NCBI RefSeq assembly: GCF_030062585.1
Contig: NZ_CP071935.1
Location: forward strand, 1,126,435-1,190,434
Direction of reading: 5' to 3'
DNA from: Helicobacter pylori
GTDB taxonomy: Bacteria; Campylobacterota; Campylobacteria; Campylobacterales; Helicobacteraceae
DNA: 64,000 nt
Part shown: positions 8,994 to 17,177 of the stretch, in pieces
How the letters are laid out: each line of letters opens with the position of its first letter
How positions within the stretch are numbered: the first letter of the stretch is position 1
The notes under the pieces: generated by a model
Database searches by the model: none
What the model was told of the DNA's origin: nothing
What the model saw: only the letters and a program-made list of their open reading frames with translations
Position numbers and translations under genes: made by a program

Positions 8994-9320
8994 CTTTTGA
9001 AGCCTTTCTTTTTTTTTTGGAGGGGTTTAATTTTTTTGAAGCCTTTGTTTTTGGAGGGGTTTATTTTTTTTTGAAGCCTTTTTTTTAAATTCTCTTTTTT
9101 TAAACTCTTTCTTTTTTGAACTCTCTTTTTGTTTTGAACCCTTTCTTTTTTTAACCCTCTTTTTTTGGGGGGGTTTTTTTTGAACTCTTTTTGTTTTTTA
9201 AACTCCCTTTTTAGGGGAGAACCCTTTGTTTTAAACTCTTTGTTTTTGAAACCTTTTTTTGAACTCCTTTTTTTGAACTCTCTTTTTTAAACCCTTTCTT
9301 TTTTAAAATTCTCTTTTTTG
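8994..9320. repeat. Degenerate T-rich low-complexity array downstream of babA
   Basis: About 325 bp consist of roughly 15-20 imperfect units with T-runs of 5-11 separated by GAACTC, GAACCC, GAAGCC, AAACTC or GGGG blocks. Three longer units begin GAAGCC and two of them contain GGAGGGGTTTA. A G7 tract (9167-9173) is followed by T8. The units look like expanded copies of the babA terminator segment. No coding frame is maintained. Confidence 0.85.
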
Positions 9321-9715
9321 GGGATTTTGATGAAAAATCCTTTTTAGCGTTTTTAGTCAGTGGAAAGCTTGACGCTAAGTTAAGCGATAATCTCTTAAAA
9401 AAGCGCTTTTTTAGGTGGGTTTAGTGGGGTTAAAAGGGAGAGAATAATCTCAAAGCGCTTTCTATATTCTCAAGAAAATAAAATAAAACTTTAAGAAAAT
9501 GAGTTTTATAATAAAATGAGAGCTAGAACGATAAAACAAAGTTTCAAAACCCATTTTTTAAAAATATTAAAGATAATAAAGATCATGGTGGGAATAAAGC
9601 TGAAAGTAACCTAACGCTTTAACCTAAAATCAAAGCGTTAAATCCAACCAAGCAACAAAGCAAAGACACCCTTTTAAAAAGCGTTTTAGCGTGTTTTCAC
9701 AAAAATGACTAAACC
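9321..9715. other. Non-coding stretch between the babA array and the DUF465 gene
   Basis: About 395 bp hold no credible ORF. A TATAAT at 9507-9512 and a perfect 9-bp hairpin TAACGCTTT/AAAGCGTTA (9612-9640, 11-nt loop) could delimit a small RNA, but there is no T-run after the hairpin. Nothing else is recognisable. Confidence 0.5.
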
Positions 9716-9946
9716 TTAAACATGATCGGATTTTTGCTTTTCTCTATATTCTATAATCATGCTGTGGATTTCATCTTTTAATTTTAATTTTTGTTTTTTC
9801 ATGTGGCTGACTTCAGCGTCGCTAGCGTTTTGTTGCTCAGCGGTCTTGATGTCATCATCAAGCTGGTTGTGTTTCTCAAAAATCTTATCAAAATGCGGAT
9901 TATTCGCTTTTAACACGCTGATTTCGTCTCTAAATTCATGGAACAT
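9716..9946 (-). CDS. DUF465/YdcH-family small coiled-coil protein
   Basis: This 76-residue, highly charged, probably helical protein (HNQLDDDIKTAEQQN; MKKQKLKLKDEIHSMI) matches the DUF465/YdcH/SlyX-like family of unknown function. It is the HP1242 equivalent from memory. The start has a good AAAGGAG upstream. It is transcribed divergently from alaS, and their promoters share the 120-bp gap. Confidence 0.85.
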   Translation of the reverse strand: MFHEFRDEISVLKANNPHFDKIFEKHNQLDDDIKTAEQQNASDAEVSHMKKQKLKLKDEIHSMIIEYREKQKSDHV

Positions 9947-9976
9947 GGTTTTCTCCTTTATTTTGGATGTTTAAAG

Positions 9977-9982
9977 TATAAT
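9977..9982 (+). promoter_or_regulatory. -10 box upstream of alaS
   Basis: TATAAT stands 83 nt before the alaS ATG in the divergent gap with the DUF465 gene, a plausible sigma80 -10 element for alaS. No -35 box is evident. Confidence 0.5.
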
Positions 9983-10064
9983 AAACTATCTTTTTAAAAA
10001 AACAACTTAAAAGAGCTATAAAATAGCTTTAAAGCGCGCGATAAAACGACAAAAAGGAATACCC

Positions 10065-12608
10065 ATGGACATTCGCAACGAATTTTTACAATTTTTTCAA
10101 AATAAAGGGCATGAGATTTATCCCAGCATGCCTTTAGTGCCTAATGACGCCACCTTGCTTTTTACCAATGCCGGCATGGTGCAATTTAAAGATATTTTTA
10201 CCGGTATAGTGCCACGCCCTAGCATCCCTAGAGCGACAAGCTCGCAATTGTGCATGCGCGCAGGCGGCAAGCATAACGATTTAGAAAATGTCGGCTATAC
10301 CGCAAGGCACCACACGCTTTTTGAAATGCTAGGGAATTTTTCTTTTGGGGATTATTTCAAAGAAGAAGCGATCTTGTTTGCGTGGGAATTTGTAACCAAA
10401 AATTTAGGGTTTAAGCCTAAAGATTTATACATCAGCGTGCATGAAAAAGACGATGAAGCCGTTAAACTATGGGAAAAGTTTGTGCCTGTTGATAGGATTA
10501 AAAAAATGGGCGATAAAGATAATTTCTGGCAAATGGGCGATAGCGGGCCTTGCGGGCCTTGCAGTGAAATCTACATTGATCAAGGTGAAAAACACTTTAA
10601 GGGGAGCGAGGATTATTTTGGGGGCGAGGGCGATAGGTTTTTAGAAATTTGGAATTTGGTGTTCATGCAATACGAACGCTCTAATGATGGCGTTTTATCC
10701 CCCTTGCCAAAGCCTAGCATTGATACAGGCATGGGGTTAGAAAGGGTGCAAGCGCTATTAGAACACAAGCTCAATAATTTTGATTCTTCATTATTTGTGC
10801 CCTTAATGGAAGAAATCAGCGAGCTTACAAGCCTGGATTATGCGAGCGAGTTTCAGCCAAGCTTTAGGGTAGTGGCCGATCACGCAAGAGCGGTAGCGTT
10901 TTTGCTCGCTCAAGGGGTGCATTTCAATAAAGAAGGCCGTGGCTATGTTTTAAGGCGCATTTTAAGGCGAGCCTTAAGGCATGGGTATTTAATGGGCTTA
11001 AAAGAAGCGTTTTTATACAAAGTCGTGGGCGTGGTGTGCGAGCAATTTGCTAACACGCATGCGTATTTGAAAGAGTCTAAAGAAATAGTGATGAAAGAAT
11101 GCTTTGAAGAAGAAGAGCGCTTTTTAGAGACTTTGGAATCTGGCATGGAATTGTTTAACTTGTCTTTAAAGCATTTGAATGAAAATAAAATCTTTGATGG
11201 CAAGATCGCTTTCAAGCTTTATGACACTTTTGGTTTCCCTTTGGATTTAACAAACGACATGCTAAGAAGTCATGGGGCGTGCGTGGATATGCAAGGCTTT
11301 GAAAATTGCATGCAAGAGCAAGTGAAGCGCTCTAAAGCCTCATGGAAAGGCAAACAAAATAACGCCGATTTTAGCACTATTTTAAACGCTTATGCACCCA
11401 ATACATTTGTAGGGTATGAAACGACAGAATGTCTTGCTAAAGCTTTAGGGTTTTTTGATAGCGATTTTAAAGAAATAACAGAAGCAAATCCTAACCAAGA
11501 AGTCTGGGTGTTGCTAGAAAAAACCCCTTTTTACGCAGAAGGTGGGGGGGCTATAGGCGATAGGGGCACGCTTTTAAAAGATAATGAAGAAGCGGCTTTG
11601 GTGCTAGATACAAAAAACTTTTTTGGGCTTAATTTTTCACTCCTTGAAATCAAAAAAGCGCTAAAAAAAGGCGATCAAGTGATCGCGCAAGTGAGCGATG
11701 AGCGTTTAGAAATCGCCAAACACCATAGCGCGACGCATTTATTGCAGAGCGCTTTAAGAGAAGTTTTAGGCTCGCATGTGAGTCAAGCGGGGAGTTTAGT
11801 GGAATCCAAACGATTGCGCTTTGATTTCTCGCATGCTAAAGCACTCAATGATGAAGAGCTAGAAAAAGTAGAAGATCTAGTCAACGCTCAAATTTTCAAG
11901 CACCTAAAAAGCCAGGTGGAGCATATGCCTTTAAATCAGGCTAAAAGTAGGGGGGCGTTAGCGTTATTTAGCGAAAAATACGCTGAAAATGTGCGCGTGG
12001 TGAGCTTTAAAGAAGCGTCCATTGAATTGTGTGGGGGCATTCATGTGGAAAATACCGGGCTTATTGGGGGGTTTAGAATCCTTAAAGAAAGCGGGGTGAG
12101 TAGTGGGGTCAGACGCATTGAAGCGGTGTGCGGGAAGGCTTTTTACCAACTGGCTAAAGAAGAAAATAAAGAGCTTAAAAACGCTAAGATTTTATTAAAA
12201 AATAACGATGTCATAGCCGGTATCAACAAGCTTAAAGAGAGCGTGAAAAACAGCCAAAAAGCTCCTGTTCCTATGGATTTACCGGTTGAAAAAATCCATG
12301 GCGTGAGTTTGGTGGTGGGCGTAGTGGAAAATGGCGACATTAAAGAAATGATTGACCGATTGAAAAATAAGCATGAAAAATTGCTCGCTATGGTGTTTAA
12401 AAAAGAAAATGAGCGCATAACTCTCGCATGCGGGGTGAAAAACGCCCCCATAAAAGCGAACGCATGGGCTAATGAAGTGGCGCAAATTTTAGGGGGCAAA
12501 GGGGGCGGGAGAGACGATTTTGCGAGCGCTGGGGGTAAGGATATTGAAAATTTGCAAGCCGCGCTCAATCTAGCGAAAAATACCGCTCTTAAAGCTTTAG
12601 AGGGATAG
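10065..12608 (+). CDS. alaS: Alanyl-tRNA synthetase
   Basis: This enzyme charges tRNA-Ala. The class II core is at the N-terminus (RNEFLQFFQNKGHEIYPS; FTNAGMVQFKD). The editing domain follows, with the zinc-site motif HHSATHLL near residue 556 and CGGIHVENTG near 655. The C-terminal DHHA1-type domain has GGKGGGRDDFASAGG. The full length of 847 residues is normal. The start follows AAAAAGGAATACCC. Only one base separates it from maf, so the two are probably co-translated. Confidence 0.97.
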   Translation: MDIRNEFLQFFQNKGHEIYPSMPLVPNDATLLFTNAGMVQFKDIFTGIVPRPSIPRATSSQLCMRAGGKHNDLENVGYTARHHTLFEMLGNFSFGDYFKEEAILFAWEFVTKNLGFKPKDLYISVHEKDDEAVKLWEKFVPVDRIKKMGDKDNFWQMGDSGPCGPCSEIYIDQGEKHFKGSEDYFGGEGDRFLEIWNLVFMQYERSNDGVLSPLPKPSIDTGMGLERVQALLEHKLNNFDSSLFVPLMEEISELTSLDYASEFQPSFRVVADHARAVAFLLAQGVHFNKEGRGYVLRRILRRALRHGYLMGLKEAFLYKVVGVVCEQFANTHAYLKESKEIVMKECFEEEERFLETLESGMELFNLSLKHLNENKIFDGKIAFKLYDTFGFPLDLTNDMLRSHGACVDMQGFENCMQEQVKRSKASWKGKQNNADFSTILNAYAPNTFVGYETTECLAKALGFFDSDFKEITEANPNQEVWVLLEKTPFYAEGGGAIGDRGTLLKDNEEAALVLDTKNFFGLNFSLLEIKKALKKGDQVIAQVSDERLEIAKHHSATHLLQSALREVLGSHVSQAGSLVESKRLRFDFSHAKALNDEELEKVEDLVNAQIFKHLKSQVEHMPLNQAKSRGALALFSEKYAENVRVVSFKEASIELCGGIHVENTGLIGGFRILKESGVSSGVRRIEAVCGKAFYQLAKEENKELKNAKILLKNNDVIAGINKLKESVKNSQKAPVPMDLPVEKIHGVSLVVGVVENGDIKEMIDRLKNKHEKLLAMVFKKENERITLACGVKNAPIKANAWANEVAQILGGKGGGRDDFASAGGKDIENLQAALNLAKNTALKALEG

Positions 12609-12609
12609 C

Positions 12610-13173
12610 ATGGAGTTGGTTTTAGGCTCTCAATCCAGCGCTAGGGCGAATCTTTTAAAAGAGCATAAGATTAAATTCACACAAAAAGCGTTGGACTTTG
12701 ATGAAGAAAGCCTAAAAACCACAGACCCTAGAGAGTTTGTCTATTTGGCGTGCAAGGGGAAATTAGAAAAAGCTAAAAAATTACTCACAAACCATTGCGC
12801 TATCGTGGTTGCTGATAGCGTGGTGAGCGTGGGTTGTCACATGCAACGAAAAGCTCAAAACAAGCGAGAAGCCCTTGAATTTTTAAAACGCCAAAATGGT
12901 CATGAAATAGAGGTTTTAACCTGCTCGGCATTGATTTCTCCTAAATTAGAATGGTTGGATCTATCGGTTTTTAGAGCGCGTTTAAAGGCGTTTGATCCTA
13001 GCGAGATAGAAAAATATTTAGAGAGCGGATTGTGGCAAGGAAGCGCGGGCTGTGTGCGTTTAGAGGATTTTCATAAGCCTTATATTAAAAGCTCAAGCGA
13101 GAATTTGAGCGTGGGTTTGGGGCTGAATGTGGAAGGCTTGTTAGGGGCGCTACAATTAGGGGCTAAACTTTAA
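12610..13173 (+). CDS. maf: Maf-family nucleotide pyrophosphatase
   Basis: This 187-residue Maf/YhdE/YceF-type house-cleaning NTP pyrophosphatase would hydrolyse non-canonical or modified nucleotides. The family start is clear (LVLGSQSSARANLLKEH, normally SxSPRR). The catalytic Asp is in the ADSVVSVG segment, and the C-terminal GLWQGSAGC replaces the usual W..KAGgY. The Ser-Ala-Arg variant of the SPRR loop is a departure typical of epsilonproteobacterial members. It follows alaS directly. Confidence 0.88.
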   Translation: MELVLGSQSSARANLLKEHKIKFTQKALDFDEESLKTTDPREFVYLACKGKLEKAKKLLTNHCAIVVADSVVSVGCHMQRKAQNKREALEFLKRQNGHEIEVLTCSALISPKLEWLDLSVFRARLKAFDPSEIEKYLESGLWQGSAGCVRLEDFHKPYIKSSSENLSVGLGLNVEGLLGALQLGAKL

Positions 13174-13226
13174 ATATTATAAACGCTATCATTTTATTTT
13201 AAAACACTCAATAATACTACTTTTTA

Positions 13227-13301
13227 GCCAACCCCCCTTGACAAACAAAAAAAAAAAAACGATACACTCCAGCATTTGATGTTTAAAGGGTTTGTCGCAT
13301 G
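13227..13301 (+). repeat. Duplicated promoter/leader, copy 1
   Basis: About 65 bp are shared with 13853-13914: a C-run, TTGACAAAC, a poly-A tract, CGATAYACTC, AGCATTTGATGTTTAA, then the ribosome site and ATG. Copy 1 has TTGACA (13238-13243), A13 (13247-13259) and TACACT (13263-13268). The spacer between the hexamers is 19 nt. Confidence 0.85.
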
Positions 13302-13745
13302 GCGCATTTTATTTTTTCTGTTGCGGTGGTGCTTTTATGGTTGGTTGCGTGGGGCATATATCTCTTTTCTGGGAAGAGCTTAAAAAGAGAGATGGAAGAG
13401 ATAGAAAATTCTGATCCCAATCAAAACAATCCTTTCATTACTGCTGCTATGGGTATTGGAGGAGCGGCTATCAGTATTTTTTTCCCAGATACCAAACCAA
13501 TCGTTGATGGCGTCAAGCCGTTGGCTGAGAAAGGTTTGCAAGAGGCATTCAGAAAAGACAAGCTCACAGAGGGGCAAAAATTTTTAATCTCTGGCTTAAG
13601 ATTCTTGTCGTTATTTTTCATTGTTGTTGCAGCAGTGATAGGCTTGTGTCTTATTTGGAGTTTCAATGGGTGGTCTTTTTGGAAAGTAATGGGTTATTTT
13701 CTTCTTTATGTGTTTTTTGCTCCGCTTCAATATTTCCAAATATAG
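13299..13745 (+). CDS. Hypothetical small membrane protein
   Basis: The 148-residue protein has an N-terminal hydrophobic helix (residues 3-23) and two C-terminal helices (about 92-115 and 125-145) around a charged central part. A glycine-rich stretch (AAMGIGGAAISIFFP) lies in the middle. I recognise no family or catalytic motif. It lies in the maf-amiF interval, where H. pylori strains carry small hypothetical genes. The upstream region is duplicated before the next locus, so the two may be a diverged pair under the same control. Confidence 0.6.
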   Translation: MAHFIFSVAVVLLWLVAWGIYLFSGKSLKREMEEIENSDPNQNNPFITAAMGIGGAAISIFFPDTKPIVDGVKPLAEKGLQEAFRKDKLTEGQKFLISGLRFLSLFFIVVAAVIGLCLIWSFNGWSFWKVMGYFLLYVFFAPLQYFQI

Positions 13746-13852
13746 TCATTGGTGGTATATTAGATGACCGATAATTGGTTCATGATGAAAAGCAATGTTT
13801 TTAGGCTTATCCCTAAAAGATAAGCGTTAAAAACACTCTATCTAACTGATAA

Positions 13853-13914
13853 ACCCCCTTGACAAACAAAAAAAACGATATACTCTAGCATTTGATGTTT
13901 AAGGAGTTGTCATG
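13853..13914 (+). repeat. Duplicated promoter/leader, copy 2
   Basis: This is the second copy of the leader at 13227-13301. TTGACA (13859-13864) and TATACT (13879-13884) are separated by only 14 nt, because the poly-A tract is A8 here (13868-13875) instead of A13. It leads into AAGGAG and the ATG at 13912. Confidence 0.85.
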
Positions 13915-14159
13915 GGGTCTTGGTCTCGTATTCTTTTATCAATCTTGGTGGTGGTTTTGGGATTAGCGCTTACTACCATGCTCATAAATTGGCATGTTTA
14001 GCGGGAATGATCTATTATGGCTATGGCATTATTATGGATTTTAGCACTCTATCATCTACAATGTGGTGGTCTTTATCAAAAATAACATGGTTTTGTGTGG
14101 GTTATATCGCTTTATGGGGGCTTACGCTTATTATGGGTTTTTTACATGTTCTACAATAG
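13912..14159 (+). pseudogene. Frame-broken small membrane protein gene
   Basis: The ATG at 13912, with AAGGAG 5 nt upstream, opens only 29 codons (MGSWSRILLSILVVVLGLAL...) before a TAG near 14000. A different frame then stays open to 14159 and encodes clear membrane segments (CLAGMIYYGYGIIMDF; ITWFCVGYIALWGLTL). The simplest reading is a small membrane protein gene interrupted by a frameshift between about 13950 and 14000. A TTG at 13920 could start the second frame directly but has no ribosome site. A genuine 29-residue peptide is also possible. Confidence 0.5.
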
Positions 14160-14207
14160 AAGACTATTCGTAAAAATTGATTGAAAAAAATTAAAATAGG
14201 GGAGAAA

Positions 14208-14233
14208 CTAGAACCTTTTAAGGTAGGTTCTAG
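14208..14233 (-). terminator. Hairpin after amiF
   Basis: Perfect 8-bp arms CTAGAACC/GGTTCTAG with a 10-nt loop lie 20 nt beyond the amiF stop on the minus strand. The following T-run is weak (GTTTCTCC), so it may act as a 3' stabiliser as well as a terminator. Confidence 0.5.
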
Positions 14234-14252
14234 CAAAATACAAGGTTAGGGA

Positions 14253-15256
14253 TTATTTCCCGAAACGCCCACCGGTGGTAGGGTAGCCATAAACAGAGCC
14301 ATCTTTGATTTTCATGTGATCTTCCCAAGGCAATTTGTATTTACCAGCGGCTAAGTCTTTGATGTAGGTTAAGCCTGCGTCATGTTCTCCGCCCGGTTTA
14401 GCCACATACCCTCTATGGCCTAGGTTGTAAATGTTGTTTTCTAAGCCCCAGCTTAAACGAGCGTTGTCAGCCATTTTAGGATAGATTTCCCCAGTTACAA
14501 TCTCCCAAGGGTTGCGGTGCCCTTGAACAAGAGTCGTGCCATCAAAGTTACAGATTTGCCCCTCGCCAAAGTAGTAAAAGACATTATCATAGCCGGCTAA
14601 ATTCACGCTCACGGTATACATCAAATTGTGCCACGCGTTGGAGCGGTTGGTCAAAATCCACTGATCATTGACTTGAGTGCTATAGCCTGAAATGCGGATA
14701 TACACATTGCACCCTTTATAGGCCGCTTCTCTAGCGAGCTCTGGAATCATGCCGTCATGGCAAATGCACACGGCTAATTTTGATCCGCCCGGACCCTCGC
14801 ACACAGGCATTCCTAAATCCCCAGGATACCATGGCTCAATGGGATTCCATGGGAATAGCTTGCGGTATTTTAAAACGATTTTACCTTGCGGATCAATGAT
14901 AATGGCGGTGTTGTAGGGTTTTTGTTGGAATCAGGATTGCGTTCCATGATTGAAAAAACACCATAAACTTTCGCCTCTTTACACGCCTTAGCGTATAGCT
15001 CTGTCTCTTTACCCGGGACGTCTAATAAAAACTCTTCGCTAAGCCACTTAGCGGTATTCAAACCTTGCGTGCTGTATTCGGGGAAAATGATAAGCTCCAC
15101 TCCCGGATACCCCGCTTTAGTCACATGCAAGGTTCTAATAATGCTTTCAATGTTGTGATCAATGTCCTTACGGCTGTTGACAATTGGCACAGGAAACTGA
15201 ATGGCTGCCACTAAAAACCCTTCAATAGGTTTGCCCATACTACCGATACTTCCCAT
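14253..15256 (-). pseudogene. amiF: Formamidase AmiF, interrupted by a 1-nt deletion
   Basis: AmiF hydrolyses formamide to formate and ammonia, supporting nitrogen supply and acid resistance. The N-terminal frame (15256 downwards) encodes residues 1 to about 113, including Glu60 in FPEYSTQG. It then runs into unrelated residues and a stop near 14870. The remainder lies in another frame and holds the nucleophile Cys in AVCICHDGM and the end TTGGRFGK. The locus is 1004 nt, one less than the 1005 nt needed for the 334-residue enzyme. The lost base is in the codon after NKNP (about 14915), where CCTTAC has become CCTAC. Apart from this the gene looks intact, so either the strain recently lost the enzyme or this is a sequencing error. 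Confidence 0.9.
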
Positions 15257-15420
15257 AATAACTCTTTCTAAAAGTTTTGTCGCAATAACAATAAATAATT
15301 ATTGCGAGAGAATGCTATTGCAAGAGAACTAATTTAGAGTAAATGCGAGATTTTTTTGATAAAAAGATTTAAATCTATTTTTAAAGCGCTTTTCAACCTT
15401 TATAAGGTGTTTAAAAACCC

Positions 15421-16548
15421 CTAAAAGCTCTCCAACAATCCCACAAATTCCTTAAAAATATAGTGGCTCTCTTTGGGACCGGGGCTGCTTTCTGGGTGGT
15501 GCTGGACAGAGATGATGGGAGCGTTTTTATAACGCACGCCCTCAATGGTGTTGTCAAAAAGATTGCGGTGCGTGATAACAGCGATTTCTTCAATTGCTTC
15601 AGGGACGCAATAGTTGTGGTTTTGCGCGGTGATTTCCACGGCGTTTGTTTCTAGGTTTTTAACGGGGTGGTTGCTCCCATGATGGCCAAATTTGAGCTTG
15701 TAAGTAGGGTAGCCTTGCGCGATAGAGAGCAATTGATGCCCTAAGCAAATGCCAAACATGGGGATTTTAGCGTTAATGAGTTGCTTGATTTCTCCAATTT
15801 CTTGCTGCAAGCTCAAAGGATCGCCTGGCCCGTTAGAGAGGAAAATCCCGCTAATTTCTTTTTTTTCATAGGCTTTAATCAGCTCGCTAGCTTTAGTGTG
15901 GTGCGGGTAAATAAGGGCTTTTAACCCCACATTTTGAAGCTCGTTTAAGATATTGCCCTTAGCCCCAAAGTCTAGCACGGCGATAATTTTATGAGAGGTC
16001 TTTTCATCAAAAGGCTTGTAATCTAGGGTTTTGAAATCAAAAGTAGCGCGTTGGTGGGTTGTTATTTTTGGCGTAGAAACGCTAGACACTAGGGGGGAAT
16101 GAGAAATTCTAGGGGCGTTTTTTAAAATTTCTTCAAGCTTGTTTTTGTCATGCTCTATCGTGGAAGCGACCATCATCAAGCACCCATGATGGCGTAAGGT
16201 TTTAATCAAACTCCTGGTATCAACGCCACAAATCCCTAAAACGCCACGCTCTTTCAAATAAAGGCTCAAGCTAAAATCCGCCCTTGAGTTAGAAAAAAAT
16301 TCGTTGTAATGGCGCACTAAAACCCCTGCACATGAAAAAAAGGATTCATCATCTTTAGGATTAGCGCCCACAACCCCAATTTCAGGCATGCTAAAAACCA
16401 CGAATTGCCCCTTATAGCTAGGGTCGCTAATGACTTCTTGATAACCGCTCATAGAAGTGTTAAAAACAAGTTCGCCCGCTTGCGTGCCACTAGCCCCAAA
16501 ACTTTGCGCTTGCAAAAAAAGCCCGTTTTCTAAATAGAGGGAGACCAT
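15421..16548 (-). CDS. carA: Carbamoyl-phosphate synthase small subunit
   Basis: This is the glutamine amidotransferase subunit, passing ammonia to CarB for pyrimidine and arginine synthesis. The N-terminal CPSase domain starts MVSLYLENGLFLQAQSFGA. The class I amidotransferase domain has the nucleophile in FGICLGHQ (about residue 267) and the His/Glu in QHHPESSPGP. The 375-residue length is typical. Its ATG overlaps the stop of the upstream DUF507 gene by one base (TAATG), so the two are coupled. carB is not nearby. Confidence 0.96.
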   Translation of the reverse strand: MVSLYLENGLFLQAQSFGASGTQAGELVFNTSMSGYQEVISDPSYKGQFVVFSMPEIGVVGANPKDDESFFSCAGVLVRHYNEFFSNSRADFSLSLYLKERGVLGICGVDTRSLIKTLRHHGCLMMVASTIEHDKNKLEEILKNAPRISHSPLVSSVSTPKITTHQRATFDFKTLDYKPFDEKTSHKIIAVLDFGAKGNILNELQNVGLKALIYPHHTKASELIKAYEKKEISGIFLSNGPGDPLSLQQEIGEIKQLINAKIPMFGICLGHQLLSIAQGYPTYKLKFGHHGSNHPVKNLETNAVEITAQNHNYCVPEAIEEIAVITHRNLFDNTIEGVRYKNAPIISVQHHPESSPGPKESHYIFKEFVGLLESF

Positions 16549-17099
16549 TATAAAAAGCCCTTGCGTCTTAATTCTTCTTCATAGAGCCTTTCAAACACCA
16601 ACTCGTATTCATCGCTCCCTACGGGCAGTTTGCGTTTGTAATGCTTGATTTTTTCATGCACTTCATTTTCAATGCTTTCATACGCTTTAGAATAAGTGTC
16701 AATGGATTTGTAAATCAAGTTTCTTATCAAATTCTCTGACACGCTAAACATGATCAAATCTTCATCTAAGATTTTATTCAAAATCTGGTGCGACAAATCG
16801 TTGCACCTTTCTTCCCAAAACAAATGAAAGCCCTCTTTTTGAGCGATCTGTCTTTTAATCATCCAAAAAAGCTGCCTTTCATCCATCCGCATGAATTCTA
16901 TCTCATCGGTGTTTTCTTCTAAAAGCTCTCTGGCTTGCTCATCTATGGCGTTTTCTTTTTTAACGCTTTTTTCCAAAATCCCTTCTATCAATTCACACAA
17001 TAATTCCCTAGGGGCTTTTAATTCTAATAATTTTGAATGGATAAAGTCGTTGGCAATCTTATGGCTTATATGGTTTATATGGGTTAGTTTGAGTCTCAT
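16548..17099 (-). CDS. DUF507 family protein
   Basis: A 183-residue, charged, mostly helical protein of the DUF507 family found in epsilonproteobacteria and Aquificales. The start MRLKLTHINHISHKIANDF and the end RLYEEELRRKGFL are typical. Function is unknown. It is the HP1236 equivalent and is translationally coupled to carA. No membrane segment or catalytic motif is visible. Confidence 0.8.
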   Translation of the reverse strand: MRLKLTHINHISHKIANDFIHSKLLELKAPRELLCELIEGILEKSVKKENAIDEQARELLEENTDEIEFMRMDERQLFWMIKRQIAQKEGFHLFWEERCNDLSHQILNKILDEDLIMFSVSENLIRNLIYKSIDTYSKAYESIENEVHEKIKHYKRKLPVGSDEYELVFERLYEEELRRKGFL

Positions 17100-17177
17100 G
17101 ATTTTTCTCGCGTATTTTATTTATTTTTAGAGTGTATTTTATCGTTTTTTAGATAAAACGCTTTTTAAAGAATGGAT

